Shown: positions 22,196 to 33,503 of the stretch, piece by piece
Layout of the letters: the number at the start of each line of letters is the position of its first letter
Numbering within the stretch: the stretch's first letter is position 1
Assembly (NCBI GenBank): GCA_905221605.1
Contig: CAJNDS010002301.1
Location: forward strand, 1,114,192-1,178,191
Direction: 5' to 3'
DNA length: 64,000 bases
DNA from: Symbiodinium natans
Lineage: Eukaryota; Sar; Dinophyceae; Suessiales; Symbiodiniaceae
The notes under the pieces: model-generated
Database searches by the model: none
Told to the model about the DNA's origin: nothing
The model's input: the letters and a program-made list of their open reading frames with translations, nothing else
Program-made: the position numbers and the translations under genes

Positions 22196-22445
22196 GCCCT
22201 GAACCCTGAACCCTGAACCCTGAACCCTGAACCCTGAACCCTGAACCCTGAACCCTAACCCCTAAACCCTAAACCCTAAACCCTAAACCCTAAACCCTAA
22301 ACCCTAACCCCTAACCCCTAACCCCTAACCCCTAACCCCTAAACCCTAAACCCTAAACCCTAAACCCTAAACCCTAAACCCTAAACCCTAAACCCTAACC
22401 CTAAACCCTAAACCCCAACCCTAAACCCCAAACCCTAAACCCTAC
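22196..22445. repeat. CCCTGAA, CCCTAAA and CCCCTAA blocks in tandem
   Basis: Eight CCCTGAA units (22196-22253), then CCCTAAA, then six CCCCTAA units (about 22305-22340), then CCCTAAA again. Each variant is homogeneous within its own block. Confidence 0.9.
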
Positions 22446-22803
22446 AAACCCCTGGGGTTTGCCGCAGGCTTCTGTCTTGCGTTTCACGCCTCATGCTGAA
22501 GCCTCATAACCCTGAACTCCTCACACCCTGACCTAGTTGTCCAGTAACCTCGGGGAATTAAAGGTTAACCTTTGGGATTTTAAGGGGACTATGCTACCCC
22601 AAAAAGGTCCGAAAACTTACCCCCGAGCCCCTTCTGTCGCAGGCTTGTGTCTTGGGCAGGGTATGGGGAACCCTGAACCTTTAAACCCTAAACCCTAAAC
22701 CCTAAACCCTAAACCCTAAACCCTAAGCAAACGTTAACACTTCAAACGGCGCACCGGCAAGTTGGAGAACTGCTTGAAGAACACGTAGCCCAGCGGAATG
22801 CAC

Positions 22804-22994
22804 CTCTAGACCCAGGAGTAACCTAGGAATAAGGAGGGTTTAGGGTTTAGGGTTTAGGGTTTAGGGTTTCGGGTGTAGGGTTTAGGGATAAGCCCAGGAG
22901 TAACCTAGGAATAAAATGAGTGCCCTGTTTAAAGGGGTTATAAGGGAACCCAAACCCTATAACAAGGGAACAAGGGCCTACTCTAAGTCCTAGA
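22804..22994. mobile_element. Family-2 element, composite arrangement
   Basis: A truncated left end CTAGACCCAGGAGTAACCTA to about 22838, then five TTTAGGG-type units, then a second copy from AGCCCAGGAGTAACCTAGG (22889) through AAGGGAACCC to GGGCCTACTCTAAGTCCTAG. Same architecture as 14.4 kb and 25.7 kb. Confidence 0.65.
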
Positions 22995-23278
22995 CCTAGT
23001 TTGGCTGTCGGCAGCTGGGGTTTAGGGGGTTGAGGGGTTTAGGGGTTGAGGGTTTTCGGCAGTTGGGGGGGGGGGGGGGGAACCACCAAACCCAAGACGC
23101 TGACCCCAAGGACTCTTCGAGCGCCTCACCCTACAGGCCCTGGGATTAGGGCTTAGAGTTTAGGGTTTACGGTTTAGGGTTTAACTGTTTCCGACCCCCA
23201 AGAAGCCTTCACGAAGCCCTGAGCACGAGCCTAAACCCAACAACGCTAGACAACCCCCCCCCCCCCCCCCGCCCCAAC

Positions 23279-23351
23279 GGTTTAGGGTTTAGGGTTTAGG
23301 GTTTAGGGTTTAGGGTTTAGGGTTTAGGGTTTAGGGTTTAGGGTTTAGGGC
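23279..23351. repeat. TTTAGGG array
   Basis: Ten perfect units directly after a 17 nt C run (23254-23270). Confidence 0.95.
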
Positions 23352-23561
23352 CCCTGAGTCAAGAAGACCTTAAACGGCGGCTGCTTCGTAGTTGGCTTCG
23401 CTTCCGCCTTTGGGAGCTTCTTGTCGGTTAAGACGGCTTCAAGATATGAAGCCCTGAGCCCCCCCCTGGAACATAAACCACAAAAACTGAACCAACAAAA
23501 AGGGTAGAGGGTACCACTGGGCCACCAAGACAGTGGTGCAACCTTCTGGCTGGTTCTTATT

Positions 23562-23670
23562 ATGGTTCTTAGCAGGGAATGAGGTACTCTACATAATCCC
23601 TGAAAGGGGAAATATGGGGCCCGAGGGTATATGTGGGGCCCTAATTCCCTCACTCCTTACTAAGAATCAT
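23562..23670. mobile_element. Family-7 inverted-repeat element
   Basis: Left end ATGGTTCTTAGCAGGGAATG and right end CACTCCTTACTAAGAATCAT are inverted repeats over about 23 bp. The interior includes GGGGCCCGAGGGTATATGTG. A diverged copy is at 24550-24640 (CTCGTTCGCTACTAAGAACC). A right half of family 1 (GGTACCACTGGGCCACCAAG) lies immediately left, at 23510-23529. Confidence 0.7.
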
Positions 23671-23819
23671 TGGGCTTGCTGCAAAGCTGGTCGTTGGGCT
23701 TCAAAGCTGCAACACCAACATGCTCGCCGGACAACCACAAATGAGCAACCCTTGCAAGGGAACAACAGTCCTTCGAAGCTGAACTACCTTGTCAATCCGC
23801 GAGGACTTGCGCCGAACCA

Positions 23820-24052
23820 CCATATCATCCCAAGGCGGACAGCTCACCACCGCACAGTAGAAACTCGGCCTTTGTCGGAGGATCCACTGTGCTGCGCAAG
23901 GACACGGTGGGGTACATGCTGCAGGGCCACACCTGGTCATTCTCCCTCACCTCCTCGGCCTCGCTATCCCAGCACATTGTCTGGTAGCACCGCCATCGCG
24001 TAGTCTGGGGAACACGAAGCCAGGCCACATTGCAGGCGAGGTTCCTGGCATC
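23820..24052 (-). other. Exon-like island, about 75 codons
   Basis: Minus strand reads DARNLACNVAWLRVPQTTRW, then RCYQTMCWDSEAEEVRENDQ and VWPCSMYPTVSLRSTVDPPT, then KAEFLLCGGELSALG. It is open throughout, balanced in composition and Cys/Trp-rich, so it reads like a real protein segment. A family-2 element abuts it at 24065. Family not recognised. Confidence 0.45.
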
Positions 24053-24064
24053 CTGCCAACAACT

Positions 24065-24170
24065 ACTAGACCCAGGAGTAACCTGGGAATAAGAAGGGGT
24101 GCCCTTTTTGGTTTAAAGGGGGTTATAAGGCAACCCAAACCCTTATAAACAGCGAATAAGGGCCTAAACA
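24065..24170. mobile_element. Family-2 element, right end degenerate
   Basis: Starts CTAGACCCAGGAGTAACCTG and continues GGGGTGCCCTTTTTGG, GGCAACCC and GGGCCTAAAC. The expected right terminal repeat is lost or changed into telomere-like sequence. Confidence 0.6.
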
Positions 24171-24642
24171 TCACTAAACCCTAAAGCCCTGAACCCTAAA
24201 CTCTGCAAGTGTCAAGGGTCTGTGGGAGGATTTGCCGAGGCGCGTGGGTCTTATCTGGGCGTACCTTCTGGGATGCCGTCCTTCTGGGTGGACGAGCTCA
24301 TGACCCGCTGGCCACAAAACTAAGTCCTAAACCCTAAACCCTCCCGAAGCCTTTGGTCTCAACACGCCAAAGAAGCTTGACTCTCCAAGAGTGCAAGACC
24401 TTTGGGGTGAGCTACCCTACACATCCCCTAAGCCTTACACCCCTAAACCCCGAAACGCCTAAACCATCAACACCTAAAACCCTAAACCCTCAAAGCCTAA
24501 AACCCTCAAACCCTCAAAACGCTCAAAGGCCCTGAAAAAAAATAAAACCGTGAAGGTAGGGCATGAGGGAATGAGGCCACTGTATACCCTTCAAGGGGGT
24601 GTTCTGGGACCCTACTTCCCTCGTTCGCTACTAAGAACCAGC

Positions 24643-24755
24643 ACCCTAAACCCTAAACCCTAAGCCCTAAACCCTAAACCCTAACCCTAGCCCTAAACCC
24701 TAAACCCTAAACCCTAAACCCTAAACCCTAAACCCTAAACCCTAAACCCTAAAGC
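24643..24755. repeat. CCCTAAA array
   Basis: About 16 units with a few CCCTAAG variants. Confidence 0.9.
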
Positions 24756-25309
24756 CAAAGGCATCTCTGGGAAGCCAGCTCAAGCACGAGGAGTGCACCC
24801 ACACTCGACAGCCTCGGCGCTTGCGGGACTTGGTGTTGGGCGGGGCGGGGGGGGATTTAGGGTTTAGGGTTTAGGATTTGGGGTTTGGGGTTTGGGGTTT
24901 GGGGTTTGGGGCTTGGGGCTTGGGGCTTCGGGTTTGGGGTTTGGGGTTCGGGGTTTGGGGTCTGGGGTCTGGGTTTTTTTTGGGTTTGGGGTTTGGGGCT
25001 TGGGGTTGGGGGCTTCCTAAACCCTAAAGCCCAAACCCTTAAACCGGGGGGTAGAGCTTATTCATGCCTGGTTCGAGGAACGAGGGCTGTACGGCTCAGG
25101 GTCAGATGGTAGGGCTTGAGGGCTTACAGTTTTGGATTTTACGGCTGAGGGTGTGAGGGGTTGGGGTTTTGAGAGTTGCTTTCAGGGTCTGGCGTTTGGG
25201 ATTTAGGGGGCTTGAGCGTGATGATTGGAAATGCGCCGATTGTTTTTCTCAAGCTAGCATGCGCCCAGTCTTGTAGGGGCAATGGGTGGGTTGTAGCGGG
25301 GCTTATATA

Positions 25310-25407
25310 CTAGACCCGGGAGTAACCTAAGAATAAAAAGGGTACCCTTATATTATAAGGGAACCCCAACCCTACAAAAATGAAAAAGGGCCTACTCCCA
25401 GTCCTAG
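25310..25407. mobile_element. Family-2 MITE, TSD TATA
   Basis: 98 bp from CTAGACCCGGGAGTAACC to GGCCTACTCCCAGTCCTAG, imperfect inverted repeats. TATA lies directly outside both ends (25306-25309 and 25408-25411). It is the cleanest copy of this family; the interior carries GGGTACCC and AAGGGAACCC as in family 1. Confidence 0.7.
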
Positions 25408-25658
25408 TATAGTTCATGGGCTAAGCTCGTGGAAGTCTGATACCGTGTTCCATAGCCAGGGGCAATGCGCACTAAGAGGCCGGGTCGAGCCATGCTTTCC
25501 ACGAAGGGAGAGTTGAGGGTTTTGTTGGCAGGGTTTAGGGTTTAGGGTTTAGGGTTTAGGGTTTAGGGCTTAGGGTTTGGAGCTGGGATCCCAAACAACC
25601 CACCTTAAAGAACAAAGGAATCTCCATGCTGTTCATGGTACTACTGGTGGTCAGCCCT

Positions 25659-25823
25659 AGGAAAAAGACAAGAGTGGCCTAGGAATAAAAGGGTTTAGGG
25701 TGTAGGGTTTAAGGTTTAGGGCTAGACCCAAGAGTAACCTACGTATAGGAATGAAAAAGGGTACCCCTTCCGGTCTGAAAAGGATCCCCCAAAAAAAACG
25801 GAACAAGAGCCTACCCTGGGTCG
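25659..25823. mobile_element. Family-2 element, composite arrangement
   Basis: A truncated left end (AAGAGTGGCCTAGGAATAAA), a short GGGTTTAGGGTGTAGGG stretch, then a fuller copy from CTAGACCCAAGAGTAACC (25732) to CTACCCTGGGTCGT. Third instance of the same order. Confidence 0.6.
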
Positions 25824-26436
25824 TACAAGGGGGCCCGACAGCAAGCTCTGCGTGTGGAGGCAGATCATCAAGAACACCAGGGCCAAACCTCTCGGGAGAG
25901 GCTGGGGAAGTTCACTTGTTGACTAAGAAAGTAGGTTCCCAAAACCCTAAACCCTAAACCCTAAACCCTCAACCCTAAACCCTAAACCCTAAACCCTAAA
26001 CCCTAAACCCTCAAGCTTGCCTGAGCCCTAATTAGCCCTAAGTCCTGCACCCTCAACCCTACACCCCAAGGGGTTTAGAGCTTCGGGGTTTGAGCTTCGG
26101 ACGGGTGTGGGTTCCCGAGCTGAGGTTGCGTGTTTGGAGATTGGGGCTTGAGGGTTTGCGGTTTAGGGTTTCAGGGCTTAGTCGGGTATAAGGTCTCTGA
26201 AGTCACGGGATGCCCCAACCCTAAACCCTAAACCCTAAACCCCAAACCCCAAACCCTAAACCCTAAACCCTAAACCCCCAAACCCTAAACCCTAAACCCC
26301 AAACCCTAAACCCTGAAACCGAAACCCCTCAGCCCAAAACTTCGGATCCCGGGATCCCAAGTAACCGACCAGCAGGAAGGAAGGCAGGGCCCATTCTTGC
26401 TGTCTGGTGCCGGTATGGAAACCTAGCCCTTCACAA

Positions 26437-26638
26437 GGTTTAGGGTTTGGGTTTAGGGTTTAGGGTTTAGGGTTTAGGGTTTAGGGTTTAGGGTTTAGGG
26501 TTTAGGGTTTAGGGTTTAGGGTTTAGGGTTTAGGGTTTAGGGTTTAGGGTTTAGGGTTTAGGGTTTAGGGTTTAGGGTTTAGGGTTTAGGGTTTAGGGTT
26601 TAGGGTTTAGGGTTTAGGGTTTAGGGTTTAGGGTGTAG
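26437..26638. repeat. TTTAGGG array
   Basis: About 29 nearly perfect units, G-rich on plus. Confidence 0.95.
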
Positions 26639-27175
26639 GGCCCTGCAAACCCTCTCCATCCCTGTAAGGCCCTCTCAAGCCCTCTAGAAACCCTCTAAAA
26701 TCGGGGTTAGGCTGTAGGCGGTTAAGGGCTTTAAGAGCTTTAACACCCTAAACCCTAAACCCTAAACCCTAAACCCTAAACCCTAAACAGGTTTGCACGG
26801 CTCTGGGGACGATCTTCCCTGTGAGGCCTCCAACCGACAGCATCACATCTGCGAAGAGCGCGCTGAAAATGTCGGCCTCATCCTGTCGGACTTTTCCTAA
26901 CCATGAACGGGTTTAGGGTTTAGGGTTTAGGGTTTAGGGTTTAGGGTTTAGGGTTTAGGGTTTAGGGTGAACTACTAACTGCTTGAGAACCCCGGAAAAA
27001 ATCCAAGTAATGTTCTTCCTTACTAGGGGTAATAGAGGGACTCTAATGGTTTTGTTATTCTGCTGGGGTTCTTAAGGCCAATAGTAGTGAACGTTCAGGG
27101 TTTAGGCTTGAAGTCCTAGGCATGCCTCGAAAACATTTGGGCCTGACTCATTCGCATATTATAGGGTTCGGATTG

Positions 27176-27242
27176 GGGTGTAGGGTGTAGGGTGTAGGGT
27201 GTAGGGTGTAGGGTGTAGGGTGTAGGCTGTAGGGTGTAGGGT
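27176..27242. repeat. Variant array GTGTAGG
   Basis: About nine units of GGTGTAG replacing GGTTTAG, followed by TTTAGGG. A single T-to-G change has been spread over the whole block. Confidence 0.9.
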
Positions 27243-29131
27243 TTAGGGTTTAGGGTTTAGGAGGGTTTAGGGTTCAGGGTTTAGGGTTTAGGGTTTAGGA
27301 GGGTTTAGGGTTATGTAACCCAAGGTTCCCTCACACTCCCCACTATTCCCTAAGGCTTCCTGAGCTTCCCCCGGTACCCTAAACCCTAAACCCTAAACCC
27401 TAAGCCCTAAACCCTAAACCCTAAACCCTAACCCCATGAACCCCCCTCCAGTAAGAACCCTATAACCTAAAGCCCAAAGCCCAAAAACCCTAACCCGCTC
27501 AATCCAAAAAACCGGCACCCATTCTTGTCCTCAGCCCCTGGCTGGCAGTCTGACATCCGGATCTGAGAGCAAAAAACCTAAACCCTAAACCCTAAACCCT
27601 AAACTTCCTAAACCCTAAACCCTAAACACCCCTCGAAACAGGTTCCGAGAGCCTTCCCTGAAGCCCAAAAACCCCAACCTCAAGTTCCCAAACCACAGAA
27701 GTGCTAGGAACCTTAGCGCTCTCGCCCCAGAACCCCTAACCCTCGAAATCAACCCTAAACCCTAAACCCTAAACCCTAAACCCTAAACCCTAAAGGCCTA
27801 AGCCCTAAGCCCTAAACCCTAAACCCAGAACGCGAGCTGAGGACAGCGCGAGCAGCCCGGAACTGTAGAACACACGGATGCCAGACTCCTTGCAGTCGTG
27901 GGGCTGAGTGTCTATCTGCCTATAGGGTTGAGGTTTAGGGTTTAGGGTTTAGGGTTTAGGGTTTAGGTGCCAGGGTTTAAGGTTTAGGGTTTAGGGTTTA
28001 GGGTTTGGGGTTTAGGGTTTGGGGTTCTAGGGTTTCGGGTTTAAAGGGCCCCGAAGCCCGAAACCCTTACAACATAGTTTCCGGTTCAGGGTTTAGGACC
28101 TGTTAGTGTGGGGTTGAAAACTTTAGGTTCTGAGATTTGGGCCTCAGCTTGACAGAAAGCAGGTGCTCGCCCCCGAACGCGACCTAAGCCCCAAACCCTA
28201 AACCCTAAACCCGCCCTGAACCCTAAACCCCAAAACCCAAAACCTATCAACCCTAAACCCTAAACCCTAAACCCTAAGCCCTAAGCCCAAAACCCTACGT
28301 GGTAAATACTCGGCTGGGTGTAAAGATGGGTATCCGAGACATCCCAAGGGGCCAACCAAGAGGCGATTAGGTTGCTCAATATAGGGGCCTTAATAATTAG
28401 AAAAGGGTCTAGGGTTCAGGGTTTAGGGATTGGAATAATTAGGGATAATTAGAAAAGGGTTTAGGGTTTAGGGTTATAGGGGCCAAAACAACTGGAATAA
28501 TTAGTTTTTTTTTTTTTTTGGGGGGGGGCAATTATAGTACAAATATACAGAAGGGATCATAGGCTGAATGCTATTCGCAATTATTGCGACCCCTATTTTT
28601 CCCTTATGGACAAGTGCTGCCGACCATATTCTCGGACTCCTTACATAAAGGACCTCCCCCCCACCCACAGCAAAACAACCCTAAACCCTAAACCCTAAAC
28701 CCTAAACCCTAAACCCTAAACCCTAAACCCTGATTTAGAACAGCCCTCCCTTGAGTTTCTAGGTGGCCTCAGAACCTCCTAGGGCGGCATGTAAGCACTC
28801 AGCTCAGAAGGTGGGTTTATGGCCTAGGCCCAAGTAAGCACCCAGGGTTTAGGGTTTAGGGTTTAGGGTTTAGGGTTTAGAGTTTAGGGTTTAGGGTTGA
28901 GGGTCTAGGGCTCTTGGGGTGCTTGGACTTTAAGTTGGGGTCCAGGGGCTCAGGCTCAGGCTATGAGCAAGGCCGTTCTGGCCGGAGTCAGATGCCGATA
29001 AAGGGTCAGTGCCGACAGGCACCGAGTACGTTCCGGGTTCAGGGTTCAGGTTTCGGTTCAGGGTTTAGGGTTTAGGGCTACCCTCCTCTATACTATCCCC
29101 CCTTAGTGGACTGGAAACTACACAACACCAT

Positions 29132-29239
29132 CTTCGTAGCCCAGTAACCATATTACAATAAGGGCACCCTTTTTTGGGCTCCTTATTTTATAAGGGAACC
29201 CACAACAAAAAAAGTGAAGGGTACCACTGGGCTACCAAG
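29132..29239. mobile_element. Family-1 MITE, TSD CCAT
   Basis: 108 bp from CTTCGTAGCCCAGTAACC to GTACCACTGGGCTACCAAG. CCAT lies directly outside both ends (29128-29131 and 29240-29243). The interior matches the 15.1 kb and 46.1 kb copies. Confidence 0.85.
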
Positions 29240-29997
29240 CCATAAAGCAGCTCCGGCTTCCTGAATGTATGTCCTTCTCTAAAACCGTAAACTTTACACC
29301 TTCAACCCAAACCCCTACGCCACCTAACCCCAAAGCCCTACAGCCCCGTGCGGGAAATACGTTTCAAGGCTACTGAAGTGCACAAAGGATCCACGCCACC
29401 CCAAGGCACTACTACACTACTGGGCAACATAGAACCGCAAACCCTAAACCCCAAACTGCGAACTTCGACGTCCTGCAGAACCGTATCCTGGCGCCTCAGG
29501 AGATTGTGCAGGTCCTGCGAGCACGAAAGAGCTATGTCCCACGTCCCGTAAGTTGCACAGGCGTCCCCCTAAACCTTAAACCCTAAACCCTAAGCCCTAA
29601 ACCCTAAACCCTAAACCTCTCGCAACCCAAACTGAGTCACCCCTAAGCTCTACACTCTACACTCAGCATTCCAGAATTCAGGTCCCGAACGTTTGCCACA
29701 GCGTCCTTAGAGGGAGGCATTTCGATGTATTTCGGGCAGTTTCAGGAGGGCTTGGGGGAGAAGCAGCGCACGTCCTCCTGGTTTAGGGTTTAGGGTTTAG
29801 GGTTTGGGGTTTAGGGTTTAGGGTTTAGGGTTTGGGGTTTAGGGTTTAGGGTTAGCACCACTTGTGCCCTCTGCTCGATGTTCCTTGGTCTCAGCATCGG
29901 CTAGCTGGCCCTCCCCTGTGGTTTTCTGCCAAACTAAATCTTCAACCCCAAGCCCTAAACCTTGAACCCTAACCCCCAAAACCCTAAACCTATCAAC

Positions 29998-30100
29998 CCC
30001 TAACCCTAAACCCTAAACCCTAAACCCTAAACCCTAAACCCTAAACCCTAAACCCTAAACCCTAAACCCTAAACCCTAAACCCTAAAACCCTAAACCCTA
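29998..30100. repeat. CCCTAAA array
   Basis: About 14 units, one with an extra A (CCCTAAAA). Confidence 0.95.
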
Positions 30101-30745
30101 CCGGCCACCCGTAAGAGCGGTCCCCACCATGGAATCGCTGCCGATCCACGCCCGCGGCCTTCAGCTTCGGCTCTAGGGCTTTGGCATATTAAGGGTCTAA
30201 TTGGGGTTTAGGGTTTAGGGTTTAGGGTTTAGGGTTTAGGATTTCTGTTTGAGGGTTTAGGGGGGTTGGGGGGGGGGGGCTTTGAAAGTTTGGGTTCTTT
30301 TCCAGGGTTTGGGTTGTAGGGTTTGGGGGCGCAGTTCTCTTTTTTGTACGGGTCCTAGTTGGGGTTGTGTCCTTTTTCAAGAGACTTTTACTGGGGCCTT
30401 CGGGGGTTTAGGGCCGGGTTAAGCTTTCGTTTGAGGTGTGTGGGTCTTGTGCCGGGCGTAAGCTAAGGTATTTAGGGTTTAGCTGTACGTTTACGGATTT
30501 GGGTGTCTTTCTTGAGGGTGCTTTGGGTTCTGGGTCGTCGTATGGCTTCGTGCTCTTTTTGTTGAGGGTGTTTGGGTTAAATGGGGCTTCGCAGGTTCTT
30601 TAAGGGCTGAGATGCTGGTTTTGGCATTCGAGATTCGGGCGGCGATTAGTAGGGTTGGTTGTTGGGTTCAGATCTCATGTTTAGGGTTATGGAGCGTTTC
30701 ATATTTTACGAGATTTGGGGGGTGGGGGGCTTAAGAGGTGCCACC

Positions 30746-30905
30746 GGGGGGGGGGGGGGGGGGAATATATTTTGGGGATTGCAGCTTTAGGCTATAGGGC
30801 TAGGGCTTCGGCAAATCACGGCCGGCCTGTGTTGCACAGAAGGGCCTTACCAAGGCTTCTATGGCGGGTTAAGTGTTACGTGACTGGGGGGGGGGGGGGG
30901 GGGGG
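30746..30905. repeat. Two long G runs
   Basis: 18 G (30746-30763) and 20 G (30886-30905), with 15 G at 31166-31180. Similar tracts: 14823-14838 (C), 16522-16538 (G), 21603-21618 (C), 23065-23080 (G), 34166-34185 (C), 37819-37834 (C), 39088-39105 (C), 43152-43167 (C), 43559-43579 (G), 50208-50226 (C). Confidence 0.9.
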
Positions 30906-31624
30906 CGTTGGGTGCCTGTTTAAGGCTTAGATGCTGCTTCCGCACAATGTCACAAGGTGGCTGCAGGTTCAAGCATCCCTGCCGAACTGCCACTTTTTGG
31001 TTCGGGGTCTGCATCCTGCCTCGACAGCTAAGGGGGGGCTAGGGTTTTGAATTCATTGGGCTTATTGGGTTTTGGGCTAGCTCTAAGATGCTCTTGTGTG
31101 CTGATGACATGCAGGGGCTCCAATGCAGTGGGTGCGAGACAGGATGAGTGAATTGCGCCATTGTTGGGGGGGGGGGGGGGTTACTGTTTAAACATGATCA
31201 TTTGTGTTCCTTATGGGGTTTAAGTATTCAAAAAGATGCAAGATGAGTTTCCAGATTGAGCCAGCAAACGCTAGACCCTAAACCCCTACCTAAACGGAGG
31301 AATCGCAATGCCTTGATTGGAGGTGTGGGGATTGAACTCGTCGTTGGACCCCTTTCTAGGTTGCCCAGTAACCTAGGATGAAAAAAGGTGGATTCAGGGG
31401 CTTTGGGAGTGCAAGGCCCAGGCAGAAGACGAGTCGTAGTATCCATCAGGACCTTAAGGCCGTGCAAACACTCTAAAACCCTAAACCCTAAACCCTAAAC
31501 CCTAAACCCTAAACCCTAAACCCTAAACCCTAAACCCGCAACCCTGGGACAAGGGGCGTCGAGAATCATAGGGGTTTCTGCCCTTGCCTATACAAACAAT
31601 CCGAAGGTCCGACTTGGGGGTTGG

Positions 31625-31765
31625 GATTTAGGGTTTAGGGTTTAGGGTTTAGGGTTTAGGGTTTAGGGTTTAGGGTTTAGGGTTTAGGGTTTAGGGTTTA
31701 GGGTTTAGGGTTTAGGGTTTAGGGTTTAGGGCTTAGGGGCTTAGGGGCTTAGGGGTTTAGGGTTA
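31625..31765. repeat. TTTAGGG array
   Basis: About 15 perfect units, then GCTTAGGG variants. Confidence 0.95.
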
Positions 31766-32050
31766 GGGCTTAGGCTGCATGGTACCCTATACTACGATTA
31801 GGAGCCCTCAAAAGGATCTACTTTTGGGATCCTCCGCAGGGGGTCTGGGTGAGGGTAGACCTGGGACTCGAAACATTCAACTCCACCCTGTCCTGCACCC
31901 AAAAGCTAAACTGAGTGACACACCTCTAGAGGTTAAGCCCTTAAGGGGATCCCTAAAGGAATGTACGCATCATATTAGGAGTATTTAAAAAAGGGGAACA
32001 TCTTAGGGCTACAACGTGAGGGGTACGAGATCCCTTGAACACCGGAAGCT

Positions 32051-32156
32051 CCAAACCCTAAACCCTAAACCCTAAACCCTAAACCCTAAACCCTAAACCC
32101 TAAACCCTAAACCCTAAACCCTAAACCCTAAACCCTAAACCCTAAACCCTAAACCC
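32051..32156. repeat. CCCTAAA array
   Basis: About 15 perfect units, ending directly before the family-3 element. Confidence 0.95.
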
Positions 32157-32165
32157 TTCGCTCTT

Positions 32166-32278
32166 GGGATGTTCCCCCTTATACTAAAAGGCCTTCATAG
32201 GGACTGTAAAAAGGGAGGGGGGTGGGGGGGGGTACTAATGCCTATATAAAGGACTGTTAGTATAAGCGGGAATATTCC
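32166..32278. mobile_element. Family-3 inverted-repeat element with central G run
   Basis: Left GGATGTTCCCCCTTATACTA and right CTGTTAGTATAAGCGGGAAT are inverted repeats. Other copies are at about 35053-35153, 35850-35966 and 36609-36715. In two copies a G-rich run sits in the centre next to GGTACTAA. Confidence 0.7.
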
Positions 32279-32428
32279 AACTTCACCCCAAAGTTCGCAG
32301 CCCTAAAACCTTCGGCGCCCTAAACCCTAAGCCCGAAACCCTGACACCCCCCGAAACCCAAATAGAGAGCTGGGCTTGCGCACCGTAGGCCTGGCTGAAG
32401 AGGAAGAAGGACCTGGACTGATTTCAAG

Positions 32429-32542
32429 TAGGGTTTAGGGTTTAGGGTTTAGGGTTTAGGGTTTAGGGTTTAGGGTTTAGGGTTTAGGGTTTAGGGTTTA
32501 GGGTTTAGGGTTTGGGGTTTGGGGTTTGGGGTTTGGGGTTTA
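32429..32542. repeat. TTTAGGG array passing into TTTGGGG
   Basis: About 12 TTTAGGG units followed by four TTTGGGG units. Confidence 0.9.
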
Positions 32543-32661
32543 GGGGGAAAATGAGGTGCAGAGGGAGGTTAGGATGCAGGCAGTTGCGAGTTTAGGGAGC
32601 TGAGAGTTGGATTGAGGACCTAGGGCCGGTCGGACGTAGGTTTAAGGTTTTAAGCACATTT

Positions 32662-32765
32662 GGGTGGTTGTTAAAAAATTTTGATCCCTTTTTGGGGTAC
32701 CCTAAATATTAGGTGCCGTATTACAATAGGGATCCAAAAAGGGACCATAATTTTGACAACCACCC
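32662..32765. mobile_element. Family-9 MITE, TSD ATTT
   Basis: 104 bp. Left GGGTGGTTGTTAAAAAATTT and right AATTTTGACAACCACCC are inverted repeats that extend inwards over about 30 bp (GATCCCTTTTTGG / CCAAAAAGGGACC). ATTT lies outside both ends (32658-32661 and 32766-32769). No coding capacity. Confidence 0.85.
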
Positions 32766-33231
32766 ATTTTGAGCTGAGGGCGGCGGGGCTTGCAGGACTT
32801 GGGGGTGCCTTGTTCTCCTCAAACGAGGAAGCCATCCCTGTAAACAGCACTCCGCCAGGGACCCTTGTTTACAACACCCTAAACCCTAAACCCTAAACCC
32901 TAAACCCTAAACCCTAAACCCTGAACCCCAAACCCTAAACCCTGAATCCTGAACCTTGAGTAGGGTTTAGGGCAATCAGGGGTTCAGGGTCTAGGATTTA
33001 AACCCCCCGGCTCGAGCCCACATACTTCAAGGGCTCAGGGTTCAGGTTTTAGGGAAACCCTACCCTAAACCCAATAAACCCTGAACCCTACACGTGAGTC
33101 ACCTTAGAACTTCGCCTGATTGACAGTGGGGCACAGTTTGCAAAGAGGCTGCCGCCTTTCACTAAAACCCTAAACGTCTAAGCCCTGAAAACCTACTCCT
33201 CTGAATCCTTATATTCCAGGGGTGCTACCAC

Positions 33232-33345
33232 GGACCCTTAAGGTTGTACCCTTGGGTTTTGGGGCCCCTTTTTGAGGATCCTTAAGGTTAGGAGTATATC
33301 AGGGGGAACCTTTAGGGGTACAACCTTAAGGGTACGAGTCTGAAT
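33232..33345. mobile_element. Family-8 inverted-repeat element
   Basis: Left ACCCTTAAGGTTGTACCCTT and right GGGTACAACCTTAAGGGTAC are inverted repeats of about 20 bp. The right border GGGTACGAG..ATCCCTTGA also appears near 32020-32040 and 52365-52382, marking related copies. Confidence 0.7.
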
Positions 33346-33503
33346 CCCTTGATATATAGCCCAAAACCCTAAAGGCTCGACGTCAGACCCGAAAAACCCC
33401 TGCCGTGCACCCAAGAGACTCAACCCCAAAACACCTAAACCTCGCTGCCCTAAACCCCTGAAACCATAAGCCCTAAACCCCTACAAAAGCCCTTAGCCCT
33501 AGA

